From Flavobacterium flevense (GTDB lineage Bacteria; Bacteroidota; Bacteroidia; Flavobacteriales; Flavobacteriaceae): a DNA stretch of 64,000 bases. A program made the translations under genes and the position numbers. A model generated the notes under the pieces. The model did not search any database and had not been told where the DNA came from. It worked only from the letters and a program-made list of their open reading frames with translations. Positions 36,306 through 45,200 of the stretch are shown in pieces; the stretch's first letter is position 1, and every line of letters begins with the position of its first letter. Location of the stretch: positions 62,001 to 126,000 of the forward strand of contig NZ_FRCC01000003.1 of NCBI RefSeq assembly GCF_900142775.1, given 5' to 3'.

Positions 36306-36401
36306 AAAAAGAATATTTAATGTTACACAAAAAAAGGAGATTAGAAAAGGATTGAGTGGGGCTTAATTTTGGATTAAATTAACAATTGCACCGCTTTAGT
36401 A

Positions 36402-36424
36402 CTCAACATTTTTGAGTACTTTTG
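36402..36424 (+). promoter_or_regulatory. Promoter hairpin and -7 box of ccsBA
   Basis: TACTTTTG (36417-36424) matches TAnnTTTG, 31 bases before the ATG. It overlaps the right arm of a stem AGTACTCAA / TTGAGTACT. The overlap of hairpin and -7 box suggests either an operator or a terminator for the GH20 gene merged with the next promoter. A TTG at the usual -33 distance is not evident. Confidence 0.45.
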
Positions 36425-36455
36425 TCGCACTTTTATAAAACGCAATCCCTTTAAA

Positions 36456-39400
36456 ATGGATAAAAAAATCTACTCTTTTTTGTTTTCTACTCGCTTAATG
36501 GCTTTTCTTTTTATTGCTTTTGCAGTAGCAATGGCAACTGGAACTTTCATCGAAAGTAAATACAATACGGATACCGCCCGAATCTGGATTTATAACACCT
36601 GGTGGTTTGAGGGAATTATGGTGTTTTTTATGATTAACTTCATTGGGAATATCAAGCGTTACCAATTATTGAAAAAAGAAAAATGGGCTACTTTATTGTT
36701 GCATTTGGCTTTTATTTTAATTCTGTTAGGTGCTTTTATCACGCGTTATATCAGTTATGAAGGAGTGATGCCTATACGCGAAGGCGCTGCCGAAAATCAA
36801 TTTTATTCTGAGAAAACTTTTTTATCTGTTTTTGTTGATGGAGAATATAAGGGCGAAATGAAACGCCGCGTTTTTGAAAAACGTTTGTTGCTTTCGCCTG
36901 TAACCAATAATAATTTTTCGGTTTCAGGACAATTTGCCGATACCCCATTTGAAGTAAAATACAAAAACTTCATCATGGGAGCAAAGGAGTATATAAAACC
37001 TGATCCTAACGGAACTTTATACATGAAATTAGTGGAAGCCGGTGATGGCGGACGTGAAGAACATTTCCTGAAAGAAGGCGAAGTGCAGAACATTCACAAT
37101 GTACTTTTTGCTTTGAATAAACCTACTGATGGAGCGATTAACATTAACTTTAACGGAAAAGAATACACTATAGAAACACCATTTGAAGGAAACTTTATGC
37201 GTATGGCTGATAAGTTTCAGGGAGCGGTAACTAAAGATAATGTTCAGCCGTTGATGATGCGTTCGCTATACAGTATTGGTGATATCAGAATCGTTTTCCC
37301 GGATCCTGCTGTAAGAGGGACTATTGAATATGAGTCTAATAACGATTTTAAAGCTAAAAACCACGAAGATGCTCTGGTTGTAACCGTACATGCCGACGGT
37401 CAGGAAAAAGAAATCACGCTGCTGGGTTCTAAAGGAAAAGTGGGGGAGCCTAAAACGGTAAAAATTGGAAACATTGAATATTCTTTATTTTATGGTAGTA
37501 AAGCTTATATTTTACCATTTAAAATTCAATTGAATGATTTCATTGCCGAAAAATATCCGGGAACAGAGAAAAGTTATTCTTCGTTTGAAAGTAAGGTAAC
37601 GGTTCAGGATTCGGCAGAAAAACCATTTGATGCCCGAATTTATATGAATCACGTTTTAGACCACAAAGGCTATCGTTTTTTTCAATCGGGCTTTGATCCG
37701 GATGAAAAAGGAACCATATTATCAGTAAATCATGATTTTTGGGGAACGAACATTACCTATGCGGGTTATTTTTTATTGTTCTTTTCTATGATGGCTATTA
37801 TGTTTACAAAACATTCTCGTTTTGCTGATTTGAAACGAAAATTAGATGTCGTTAAAACCAAAAAAGAAAAACTAATTACCATTTTAGTTTTGTTCTTAAG
37901 TTTAAATGGTTTTGCACAAATGCAGGATCATGACCATGATCATGAAGGACATGACCACAATCATGAACATACTGAACAGGAAGCAGGGCATAATCACGCA
38001 CATACTGAAAAGGCTGGAACCATGCCGGCAAGAGTAGCACCAACAGAGAAACAAATCGATTCCTTAATTACTAAATATAAGGTTTCGGAAAAACACGCTG
38101 CTCAGTTTGGACGATTGATTATTCAGGATGCAGGCGGAAGAATGAAACCGATTAATACTTTTTCATCAGAATTGTTGCGAAAAGTAAGCCATGCTAATGA
38201 ATACAAAGGCATGAACTCTGATCAGGTATTTTTGTCCATGTCGCAATATGCTCAGCTATGGATTGAAGTACCGCTGATTTACATCAAAAGTGGGAATGAT
38301 AGTATTCGTAAAATTATTGGTATTGATGCTAAGGCAAAATACGCTCCTTTTATTGCTTTTTTTGACGGGCAGGGTAACTACAAATTATCACCTTATTTAG
38401 AAGCAGCATATCAGGCAGCTAATCCGAATCAGTTTGAAAAAGACTTTGTAGAAACAGATAAGAAAGTGAACCTGATGGAATCCGCTTTAAGCGGAAATAT
38501 TTTGAAAATTTTCCCGATTCCGAATGATGCTAATAACAAATGGATTTCTGTTAACGATTTAGCAACAGCGGGCTTAAAAGGCATGGATTCTACGTACACT
38601 AAAAGCGTTTTACCATTGTATTTTGGTTCTTTGACGAATGCTGCTGTTTCGGGAGATTATAAAAATTCGGATGATTTGTTAGAAAGTATTCATGGTTTTC
38701 AAAGAAAATATGGTGAAAAAGTATTGCCTTCAGAAGACAAAGTCACTATGGAGATTTTGTATAACAAATATGATGTTTTCCAAAAATTACCGTATTGGTA
38801 TTTAACGGCGGCTATTTTAATGCTTTTGTTCACCATCTTAAAAATTTTCAAAGAAAGAAAAGCATTGAATTATTTGGTTAACGGCATGCACATTTTCATT
38901 GGATTATTATTTGCATTGCATACCGCAGGATTAATTGCACGCTGGTACATTTCAGGCCATGCACCATGGAGTAATGCTTATGAATCGATTGTTTATGTTT
39001 CCTGGGCTACGATGTTCTTTGGTTTGGCTTTCGATATCAAATCCAAATTAACGGTGGCTTCATCAGCTTTTGTAACGGCTATGATTTTAATGGCAGCTTA
39101 CATGAACTGGATTGATCCGGAAATTGCTAATCTGCAGCCGGTTTTAAATTCCTATTGGTTGATGATTCACGTTGCGGTAATTGTAGCGAGTTACGGGCCA
39201 TTTGCATTAGGATTTATACTAGGTTTTGTATCGTTGTTGTTACTCTTTTTTACCAACGAAAAAAACAAAACCAAAATGGATTTGAATATCCAGGAGATCA
39301 CTTATATCAACGAAATGGCATTGACGATTGGTTTGATTATGTTAACAATAGGAAACTTCCTGGGCGGACAATGGGCTAATGAAAGCTGGGGACGTTACTG

Positions 39401-39695
39401 GGGTTGGGACCCAAAAGAAACCTGGGCATTAATCAGTATTATGGTATATGCTTTTGTTATTCACGCTCGTTTTGTACCGGCTTTAAGAGGAAAATGGGTT
39501 TTTAACTTAATGAGTATGTTTGCTTTTATTTCGATTTTGTTCACGTATTACGGTGTCAATTTCCACCTTGTGGGACTGCATTCGTATGCCAGTGGAGAAG
39601 CGCATTCACTTAACTGGATTTATTATTCACTGGGAGGAATTGCTTTGATAGGAGCGATTACATATCCTAAATACCGAAAGCATTATAAAAAGTAA
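36456..39695 (+). CDS. ccsBA: Fused cytochrome c biogenesis protein CcsBA (ResB-CcsA)
   Basis: 1079 residues: ResB/CcsB in the N-terminal half, with membrane segments near 14-34, 48-65, 75-95 and 440-460 and a large periplasmic part. CcsA forms the C-terminal half with about eight segments. The haem-handling WWD motif reads GRYWGWDPKETWALI. System II exports haem and attaches it to CxxCH apocytochromes. Between the halves (about residues 488-525) is a His/Asp-rich stretch beginning DHDHDHEGHDHNH, preceded by a second hydrophobic segment ending in GFAQ that looks like an internal signal. That may bind haem or metal, or mark the ancient fusion point. The gene is alone, with its own promoter and terminator. 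Confidence 0.93.
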   Translation: MDKKIYSFLFSTRLMAFLFIAFAVAMATGTFIESKYNTDTARIWIYNTWWFEGIMVFFMINFIGNIKRYQLLKKEKWATLLLHLAFILILLGAFITRYISYEGVMPIREGAAENQFYSEKTFLSVFVDGEYKGEMKRRVFEKRLLLSPVTNNNFSVSGQFADTPFEVKYKNFIMGAKEYIKPDPNGTLYMKLVEAGDGGREEHFLKEGEVQNIHNVLFALNKPTDGAININFNGKEYTIETPFEGNFMRMADKFQGAVTKDNVQPLMMRSLYSIGDIRIVFPDPAVRGTIEYESNNDFKAKNHEDALVVTVHADGQEKEITLLGSKGKVGEPKTVKIGNIEYSLFYGSKAYILPFKIQLNDFIAEKYPGTEKSYSSFESKVTVQDSAEKPFDARIYMNHVLDHKGYRFFQSGFDPDEKGTILSVNHDFWGTNITYAGYFLLFFSMMAIMFTKHSRFADLKRKLDVVKTKKEKLITILVLFLSLNGFAQMQDHDHDHEGHDHNHEHTEQEAGHNHAHTEKAGTMPARVAPTEKQIDSLITKYKVSEKHAAQFGRLIIQDAGGRMKPINTFSSELLRKVSHANEYKGMNSDQVFLSMSQYAQLWIEVPLIYIKSGNDSIRKIIGIDAKAKYAPFIAFFDGQGNYKLSPYLEAAYQAANPNQFEKDFVETDKKVNLMESALSGNILKIFPIPNDANNKWISVNDLATAGLKGMDSTYTKSVLPLYFGSLTNAAVSGDYKNSDDLLESIHGFQRKYGEKVLPSEDKVTMEILYNKYDVFQKLPYWYLTAAILMLLFTILKIFKERKALNYLVNGMHIFIGLLFALHTAGLIARWYISGHAPWSNAYESIVYVSWATMFFGLAFDIKSKLTVASSAFVTAMILMAAYMNWIDPEIANLQPVLNSYWLMIHVAVIVASYGPFALGFILGFVSLLLLFFTNEKNKTKMDLNIQEITYINEMALTIGLIMLTIGNFLGGQWANESWGRYWGWDPKETWALISIMVYAFVIHARFVPALRGKWVFNLMSMFAFISILFTYYGVNFHLVGLHSYASGEAHSLNWIYYSLGGIALIGAITYPKYRKHYKK

Positions 39696-39716
39696 TTAAA
39701 TAGTATTACTGTAAAT

Positions 39717-39749
39717 AAAAAGGTTCAACAGCACGTTGAACCTTTTTTT
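39717..39749. terminator. Bidirectional terminator between ccsBA and the AraC gene
   Basis: AAAAGGTTCAAC-AGCAC-GTTGAACCTTTTTTT: perfect 12-base arms with A- and T-runs on the two sides, between convergent genes. Confidence 0.9.
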
Positions 39750-39752
39750 GTT

Positions 39753-40919
39753 TTAAACCAAAGTATGGATTTTATTTATATATTCCGCCGGTGCAATCCC
39801 CATGATTTCTTTAAAGCTCGTAAAAAAGGGATTGTAGGAAGTAAAACCTATTTTTTTTGAAAGGGAATCTAAAGTATTGTTTTTTAAATAGCCATTTTCA
39901 ATAAGTTTAACAGCATCCTGAATGCGGATTATTTTTTTATATTCTGAAAAAGAAATAGTTGCGTGGTATTTGAATAAATAAGAAAGATGACTTTTAGGAA
40001 TCCCCAGCTTAGTTGCTAAATCAGTAAGAGTCAGTTTAGAATCTCTGAAAAAATCGTATTGTAATGCTCCTTTTTCAATTGCTTCAAAATAATTTTGAAG
40101 GTTGTCATCTATTTTTTCTTTTAAAATAAAATGTTGTGAATTATTTATTTCAACAACAGGCTGCATGAGCCAAATTTCATTGAAAACCAAATGAGAGTTT
40201 CTGTTTTCCTTCAATTTTTCATCCAATAGTTTGTAACCATAAAGGATTTCGGGTGTGGCTAAAATTTTGATTAAAATAGCAATCCAGATTAAGGAAGAAA
40301 TCCATTGGTAACTTAGACCTTTTGTCATGCCGTTATGAGACACTTCTATAAACAATGATATTAAAAGTCGAATGGAAGCTAACAATAATGCTGTGAATAA
40401 AAATACAGTCCAATTGTGAATTTTTTTGTTTTGTTTTCGAAGTGTTTTACTTTCTGCTGATGTTCTCCAAATCGTATTTTTTAGTGTTTCATAACTCCAG
40501 TAGAGGTAAATAATCAGGTATACTGAAAAAACTAAAAAGAACAACAGTTTTACCAAAAATCCTGGAGTAATATAGGTATAAGTTTGAGAGGTGATAATAA
40601 AATAACAAACAGGAAAGATGAAATGAAGTAATTCAGTCCGGTTAAACGACTGTGTTTTTTGAGCTAAATTTTTAAAATACAAATAACTTATCGGGATTAC
40701 TAATGCGGATAAATTAGAATATTTAGTATAGCTTGTTAAAATTTCAGGATTCGAAATTAAATTGATTATTCCAAATAAAAAAAAACGACAAGAAATTACA
40801 GACATTAACAAAACCATATAAATATTCATTATAGGATTTGATTTGTAATTATTGAGGAGAATTGCTGTTATAATAAAACCAATTAGCCCTGCAATAACGC
40901 ATAATGAATTTAATAGCAT
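39753..40919 (-). CDS. Membrane-anchored AraC-type transcription regulator
   Basis: 388 residues. The first 230 hold about seven hydrophobic segments (LLNSLCVIAGLIGFIITAIL first, then about 35-55, 70-85, 95-115, 120-145, 170-190, 205-225), and the C-terminal 100 are an AraC double helix-turn-helix: LTDLATKLGIPKSHLSYLF and DSLSKKIGFTSYNPFFTSFKEIMGIAPAEY. Regulators with a 7TM-like sensor and cytoplasmic AraC head are common in Bacteroidetes. It is divergent from the type IX-sorted/fibre operon and shares a 260-base promoter gap that contains direct repeats. Control of that operon is the likely job (inference). The signal is unknown. Confidence 0.88.
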   Translation of the reverse strand: MLLNSLCVIAGLIGFIITAILLNNYKSNPIMNIYMVLLMSVISCRFFLFGIINLISNPEILTSYTKYSNLSALVIPISYLYFKNLAQKTQSFNRTELLHFIFPVCYFIITSQTYTYITPGFLVKLLFFLVFSVYLIIYLYWSYETLKNTIWRTSAESKTLRKQNKKIHNWTVFLFTALLLASIRLLISLFIEVSHNGMTKGLSYQWISSLIWIAILIKILATPEILYGYKLLDEKLKENRNSHLVFNEIWLMQPVVEINNSQHFILKEKIDDNLQNYFEAIEKGALQYDFFRDSKLTLTDLATKLGIPKSHLSYLFKYHATISFSEYKKIIRIQDAVKLIENGYLKNNTLDSLSKKIGFTSYNPFFTSFKEIMGIAPAEYINKIHTLV

Positions 40920-40943
40920 TTAATTTTTTTTTTAAAGGATTGC

Positions 40944-41148
40944 TTACTAAAAACTGCAAAACACCCAAATTTATATCAAAAATATCGATGAACCGCACCT
41001 TAATGTTAAAAAGTTCTAAATTTTTTGAAAAGAATACCTTTCATTTATTGTTGTTTTTTAACAAATGTGTTACTAAAAACCGAAAAACTATTACTGTTTC
41101 ATTTAAAAACTCGACAAACGACATTAAAACTCGGCAAACAACACTTTT
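40944..41148. promoter_or_regulatory. Divergent promoter gap with 20-bp tandem repeats
   Basis: ACTCGACAAACGACATTAAA (41109-41128) is immediately repeated as ACTCGGCAAACAACACTTTT (41129-41148). TTACTAAAAAC..AAAAAC-like copies lie at 40944 and 41070. AraC proteins bind direct repeats with a period near 20 bases. A minus-strand TAAATTTG box (40973-40966) may serve the regulator gene itself. Confidence 0.5.
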
Positions 41149-41179
41149 TATAGCTAATATTGTCATAAATAATTTTTGT

Positions 41180-41650
41180 ATGAAGTATTTACTATTATTT
41201 TTTTCAGTTTCCTTTTACGGGCAAAATTTGCATCATCAGATGCTTTCTTCTCAAGGACAGACCAAAACAATTTCCAGTGGGCATACTATTAGCCAAACTA
41301 TTGGTCAACAGAGTACAACTGGTAATTCTAATAATGAAACTGTGGTTATGCAGGGGTTTCAGCAAAGTCTTTGGAGCAGCTATATTGCTTCCAATGATAA
41401 AAATGAAATCATTGTAAAAACTTATCCCAATCCATTTATTGATAGCGTCAATTTTCAATTTTCAAAATCCATAAGCGATGAGATTTCGGTTTACATTTTT
41501 GATATCGTCGGACACTTAGTGTACCAGCATAAAGGAAAAACAGCGACTAGTATTTTAACTATTGATTTAACAAAGTTACCCCGATCCGAATATTTAGTTC
41601 AATTACGAGTAAATACAATGACCTACTATACTAAAATTATTAAAATATGA
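41180..41650 (+). CDS. Small secreted protein with type IX sorting domain
   Basis: 156 residues: signal peptide MKYLLLFFSVSFYGQ, a short middle (QMLSSQGQTKTISSGHTISQ…GFQQSLWS) and a C-terminal type A sorting domain of about 75 residues (IIVKTYPNPFIDSVNFQFS … VYIFDIVGHLVYQHKG … YLVQLRVNTMTYYTKIIKI). Such domains send proteins through the type IX system to the cell surface. The frame is open to 40904 but the internal ATG gives a clean signal peptide. The protein is nearly all sorting domain, so the 60-residue middle is the functional part. It overlaps the next gene by ATGA. Confidence 0.87.
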   Translation: MKYLLLFFSVSFYGQNLHHQMLSSQGQTKTISSGHTISQTIGQQSTTGNSNNETVVMQGFQQSLWSSYIASNDKNEIIVKTYPNPFIDSVNFQFSKSISDEISVYIFDIVGHLVYQHKGKTATSILTIDLTKLPRSEYLVQLRVNTMTYYTKIIKI

Positions 41651-42276
41651 TAAAAAACTACTTATTACTTACTTTTTTACTGGCAACTACAACTATTTTT
41701 TCTCAGGAAGTTTATTTTGCTTCAGGTAAAAATTATACTAAATATCTTTATAAAGACGCTAACCTTCAATCCAATCCAAATATCCAGACTGGAACGGGTA
41801 ATTTTTATGAAATAGGTTACACCAAACCATTTATCACTAAAAAAATCTGGTATTCATTGGGACTTTCCTTGAATGATTACAATGCAATAGGAGGGAACTC
41901 GGCAAATTCTTATCGTTGGGATACTCAATATTTGGGTGTTCAAGGAGGTTTGTCCTATCAGTTTTATTCGATTGCAGCAACTTCGAAAAATAAAATTGAT
42001 TTACTGCTTAAAACACGTTTAAATGTTGCAACCATTATTTATGGCAAACAAGAAATCAACGGTATTTATTATGATTTAATTCATGAGAATGAATTTTCAG
42101 GAATTGTATTAGAATCTTCTGTTGGATTAACGGCAAAATATGCTATTCCGTCATTTGGTGCTTTAAGTCTGGGTTATAGTTTTGGACAAAGTATCAATGT
42201 TAGTAATTCTTCGAGAGAAAAAATATCTTTTAGTACACATCAACTGCAATTAGGAGTTCATTTCAACATCAAATAA
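41647..42276 (+). CDS. Outer-membrane beta-barrel protein, unknown role
   Basis: 209 residues: signal peptide LLLTFLLATTTIFSQ, then alternating beta strands with aromatic ends (IWYSLGLSLNDYN, YLGVQGGLSYQFYSI, LGVHFNIK at the C-terminus). This is the pattern of an eight- to ten-strand barrel. It is not long enough for a PorP/SprF partner (about 300 residues) but could have a similar anchoring role. It overlaps the sorted protein upstream and precedes the giant fibre by 7 bases, so it may anchor the fibre in the outer membrane (inference). No catalytic residues stand out. Confidence 0.75.
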   Translation: MIKNYLLLTFLLATTTIFSQEVYFASGKNYTKYLYKDANLQSNPNIQTGTGNFYEIGYTKPFITKKIWYSLGLSLNDYNAIGGNSANSYRWDTQYLGVQGGLSYQFYSIAATSKNKIDLLLKTRLNVATIIYGKQEINGIYYDLIHENEFSGIVLESSVGLTAKYAIPSFGALSLGYSFGQSINVSNSSREKISFSTHQLQLGVHFNIK

Positions 42277-42283
42277 TCAGGAT

Positions 42284-45200
42284 ATGAAAAAAATAATTAC
42301 ACTTTTTATACTTTTTGTAGCAACTCAAATCTTTGCTCAAAACAACGGAATTAGCTATCAGGCTATCATTTTGAATCCAAAAGGAGAACAATTACCTGGT
42401 GTCAATAATTCAACCAGCCCTCTTGCAAACAAGAATATCTGTATGGTATTTAAGTTTGTTGATGAATTTTCGAATATAGAATATCAGGAAACAATACAAA
42501 CAAAAACAGACGGATTTGGTATGGTGAACCTGGTAATAGGTTCAGGTAATCAAACAGCCGGTTACGCAACTTCTTTTAAGGATATTGTTTGGAATATTTC
42601 TAAAAAAAGTTTGTCAGTTGGAATAAATACTGATGGCAGTTGCTCTAATTTTACTGAAATTAGTAATCAGGAATTTAGTTATGTTCCTTTGGCTTTTTCA
42701 GCTATAAATGCTGAAAATGTTACAGGTGTAGTTGCTATTGAAAATGGAGGAACTAATGCAACGACTTTACTGGGTGCTAAAACCAATTTAGAAATAAATA
42801 ATGTTGACAATACAAGCGATTTAAATAAACCCATAAGTACAGCAACACAAACTGCTTTAAGTTTAAAAGAAGTTTTAAGCAATAAAAGTACTGATCTAGC
42901 AACTGATGGTGATTCTGATACGAAATATCCGAGTGTAAAGTCAGTAAAAATGTATGTGGATGGGAAGCTATTAACTTCATCGAATGCTTTAATAGCCGAA
43001 ATAACTCGTGCTACAGCTGCTGAAAATACGATTGCAGCTGATTTAGCAACTGAAACTACTAATAGAACTTCAGCCGATGCGACTTTGACAAGCAATTTAG
43101 CTGCGGAAGTAACTCGTGCTACAGCAGCTGAAAACACAATTGCCGCTGATTTAGCAACTGAAACTACAAATCGTACTTCAGCTGATGCAACTTTGACAAC
43201 TAATTTAACGGCTGAAGTAACTCGTGCTACAAATGCTGAAAATACAATTGTAGCTGATTTAGTGACTGAGACTACAAATCGTACTTCAGCTGATGCAACT
43301 TTGACAACTAATTTAGCTGCTGAAGTAACTCGTGCTACAGCTGCTGAAAACACCATTGCAGCTGATTTAGTTACTGAAACTACAAATCGTATTGCTACAG
43401 ATGCTACCTTGACAACAAACTTGGCTACTGAAGTGAGTCGTGCTACAGCTGCTGAAAACACCATTGCAGCTGATTTAGCAACTGAAATAACTAATCGTAC
43501 TTCATCCGATGCTATTTTAACAACGAATTTAGCGACAGAAGTGACCAACCGTACTAATGCTGATTTATTAAAAGAAGATTTGGCAAATAAAAGTACTGAT
43601 GTTACTGCTGATGGAACTTCTGATACAAAGTATCCAACTGTTAAATCGGTAAAAACCTATGTTGATGCCAATGCAACAATTGCTTCCACAGCATTGACTA
43701 ATGAAATAAATCGTGCTACAGCTGCAGAAGGTACTTTGACTACAAATTTAGCCATCGAAGTTGACAGAGCCATTGATGCAGAAGATGTAATCGCAGCTAA
43801 TTTGCTTACAGAAACTACAAATCGTACTAATGCTGACGCTACTTTAACTGCAAATTTAGCTATCGAAGTTGACCGAGCTACTGATGCAGAAGATGCAATC
43901 GCAGCTAATTTGCTTACAGAAACTACAAATCGTACTAACGCTGACGATACTTTAACTGCAAGTTTAGCTACTGAAGTTGACCGAGCTACTGATGCAGAAG
44001 ATGTAATCTCAGCTAATTTGCTTACAGAAACTACAAATCGTACTAATGCTGACGATACTTTAACAGCAAGTTTAGCTACTGAAGTTGACCGAGCTACTGA
44101 TGCAGAAGATGCAATCGCAGCTAATTTGCTTACAGAAACTACAAATCGTACTAATGCTGACGATACTTTAACTGCAAGTTTAGCTACTGAAGTTGACCGA
44201 GCTACTGATGTAGAAGATGCTATCGCAGCTAATTTACTTACAGAAACTACAAATCGTACTTCAGCCGATGCAACTTTACAAACAAATATTAATTCAGTTC
44301 AGGCTGATGTTGATGCTAATGAATTGGCTACAAATAATGCTTTAGCTTTAAAAGCACCTCTAGCATCTCCAACTTTTACAGGAACAGTTTCAGGAATTGA
44401 TAAAATGATGGTAGGACTGGGCAATGTAGATGATACAAGTGATTTGGATAAGCCTATTTCAACTGCTACGCAAACAGTATTGGATTTAAAAGCAGATTTA
44501 TTTTCGCCAACATTTACAGGTGTACCATTGGCACCTACTGCAGATTCAGGAACTACTAGTACTCAAATTGCAACAACTAAATTTGTATCTGATGCTATTT
44601 CAACTTTAAGTGTTCCATATACAGGGGCAACAGGACCAGTTGATTTAGGAATTTATGATTTGAAAATAAATGGAACTAGTTTTGGAACCAATGGGCAACC
44701 TGGAAATATAGGTATTGGTATAAATGCTGGTTCAAATACTCAAGGATCTAATGCTGTTGCAATTGGAAATGAAACGGCTATGAATACTCAAGGATCTAAC
44801 GCTGTTGCAATTGGAGCCTATACAGCAGGTATTACTCAAGGATCTAATGCTGTGGCAGTTGGTAATCAAGTAGCTTACACCAATCAGGGGGCTAGTGCTA
44901 TAGCAATTGGAAATGAAACGGCTTCAATTAATCAAGGTGAAAATGCTATTGCAATTGGTAGTTCCACAGGATATAATAATCAAGGATCTTATGCTTTGGC
45001 TGTTGGAGGTTCAGCAGGTAATAATAATCAAGGTTCTTACGCTATTGCAGTGGGGGTTAATTCAGGTAATAATACTCAAGGATCCAACGCTATTGCTATT
45101 GGAAATGAAACAGGTAATGAAAATCAAGGATCCCATGCTGTCGCAGTAGGTAATATGGCAGGTAAAATTAATCAAGGATCCACTGCTATTTCAATTGGTT

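Noticed and set aside
40904..41179. N-terminal extension of the small type IX-sorted protein
   Set aside because: The extension overlaps the AraC start region and the operator-like repeats, and the internal ATG at 41180 gives a clean signal peptide.
42679..43548. Antisense open frame of 289 codons inside the fibre gene
   Set aside because: It is a by-product of the repetitive Ala/Thr-rich coding sequence on the plus strand; its translation is low-complexity Val/Ala/Ser. The same holds for 45715-46440.
42996..44290. Regular 108-bp repeats considered as a CRISPR array
   Set aside because: The repeats are in one long reading frame, the units are contiguous without unique spacers, and no cas gene is near.
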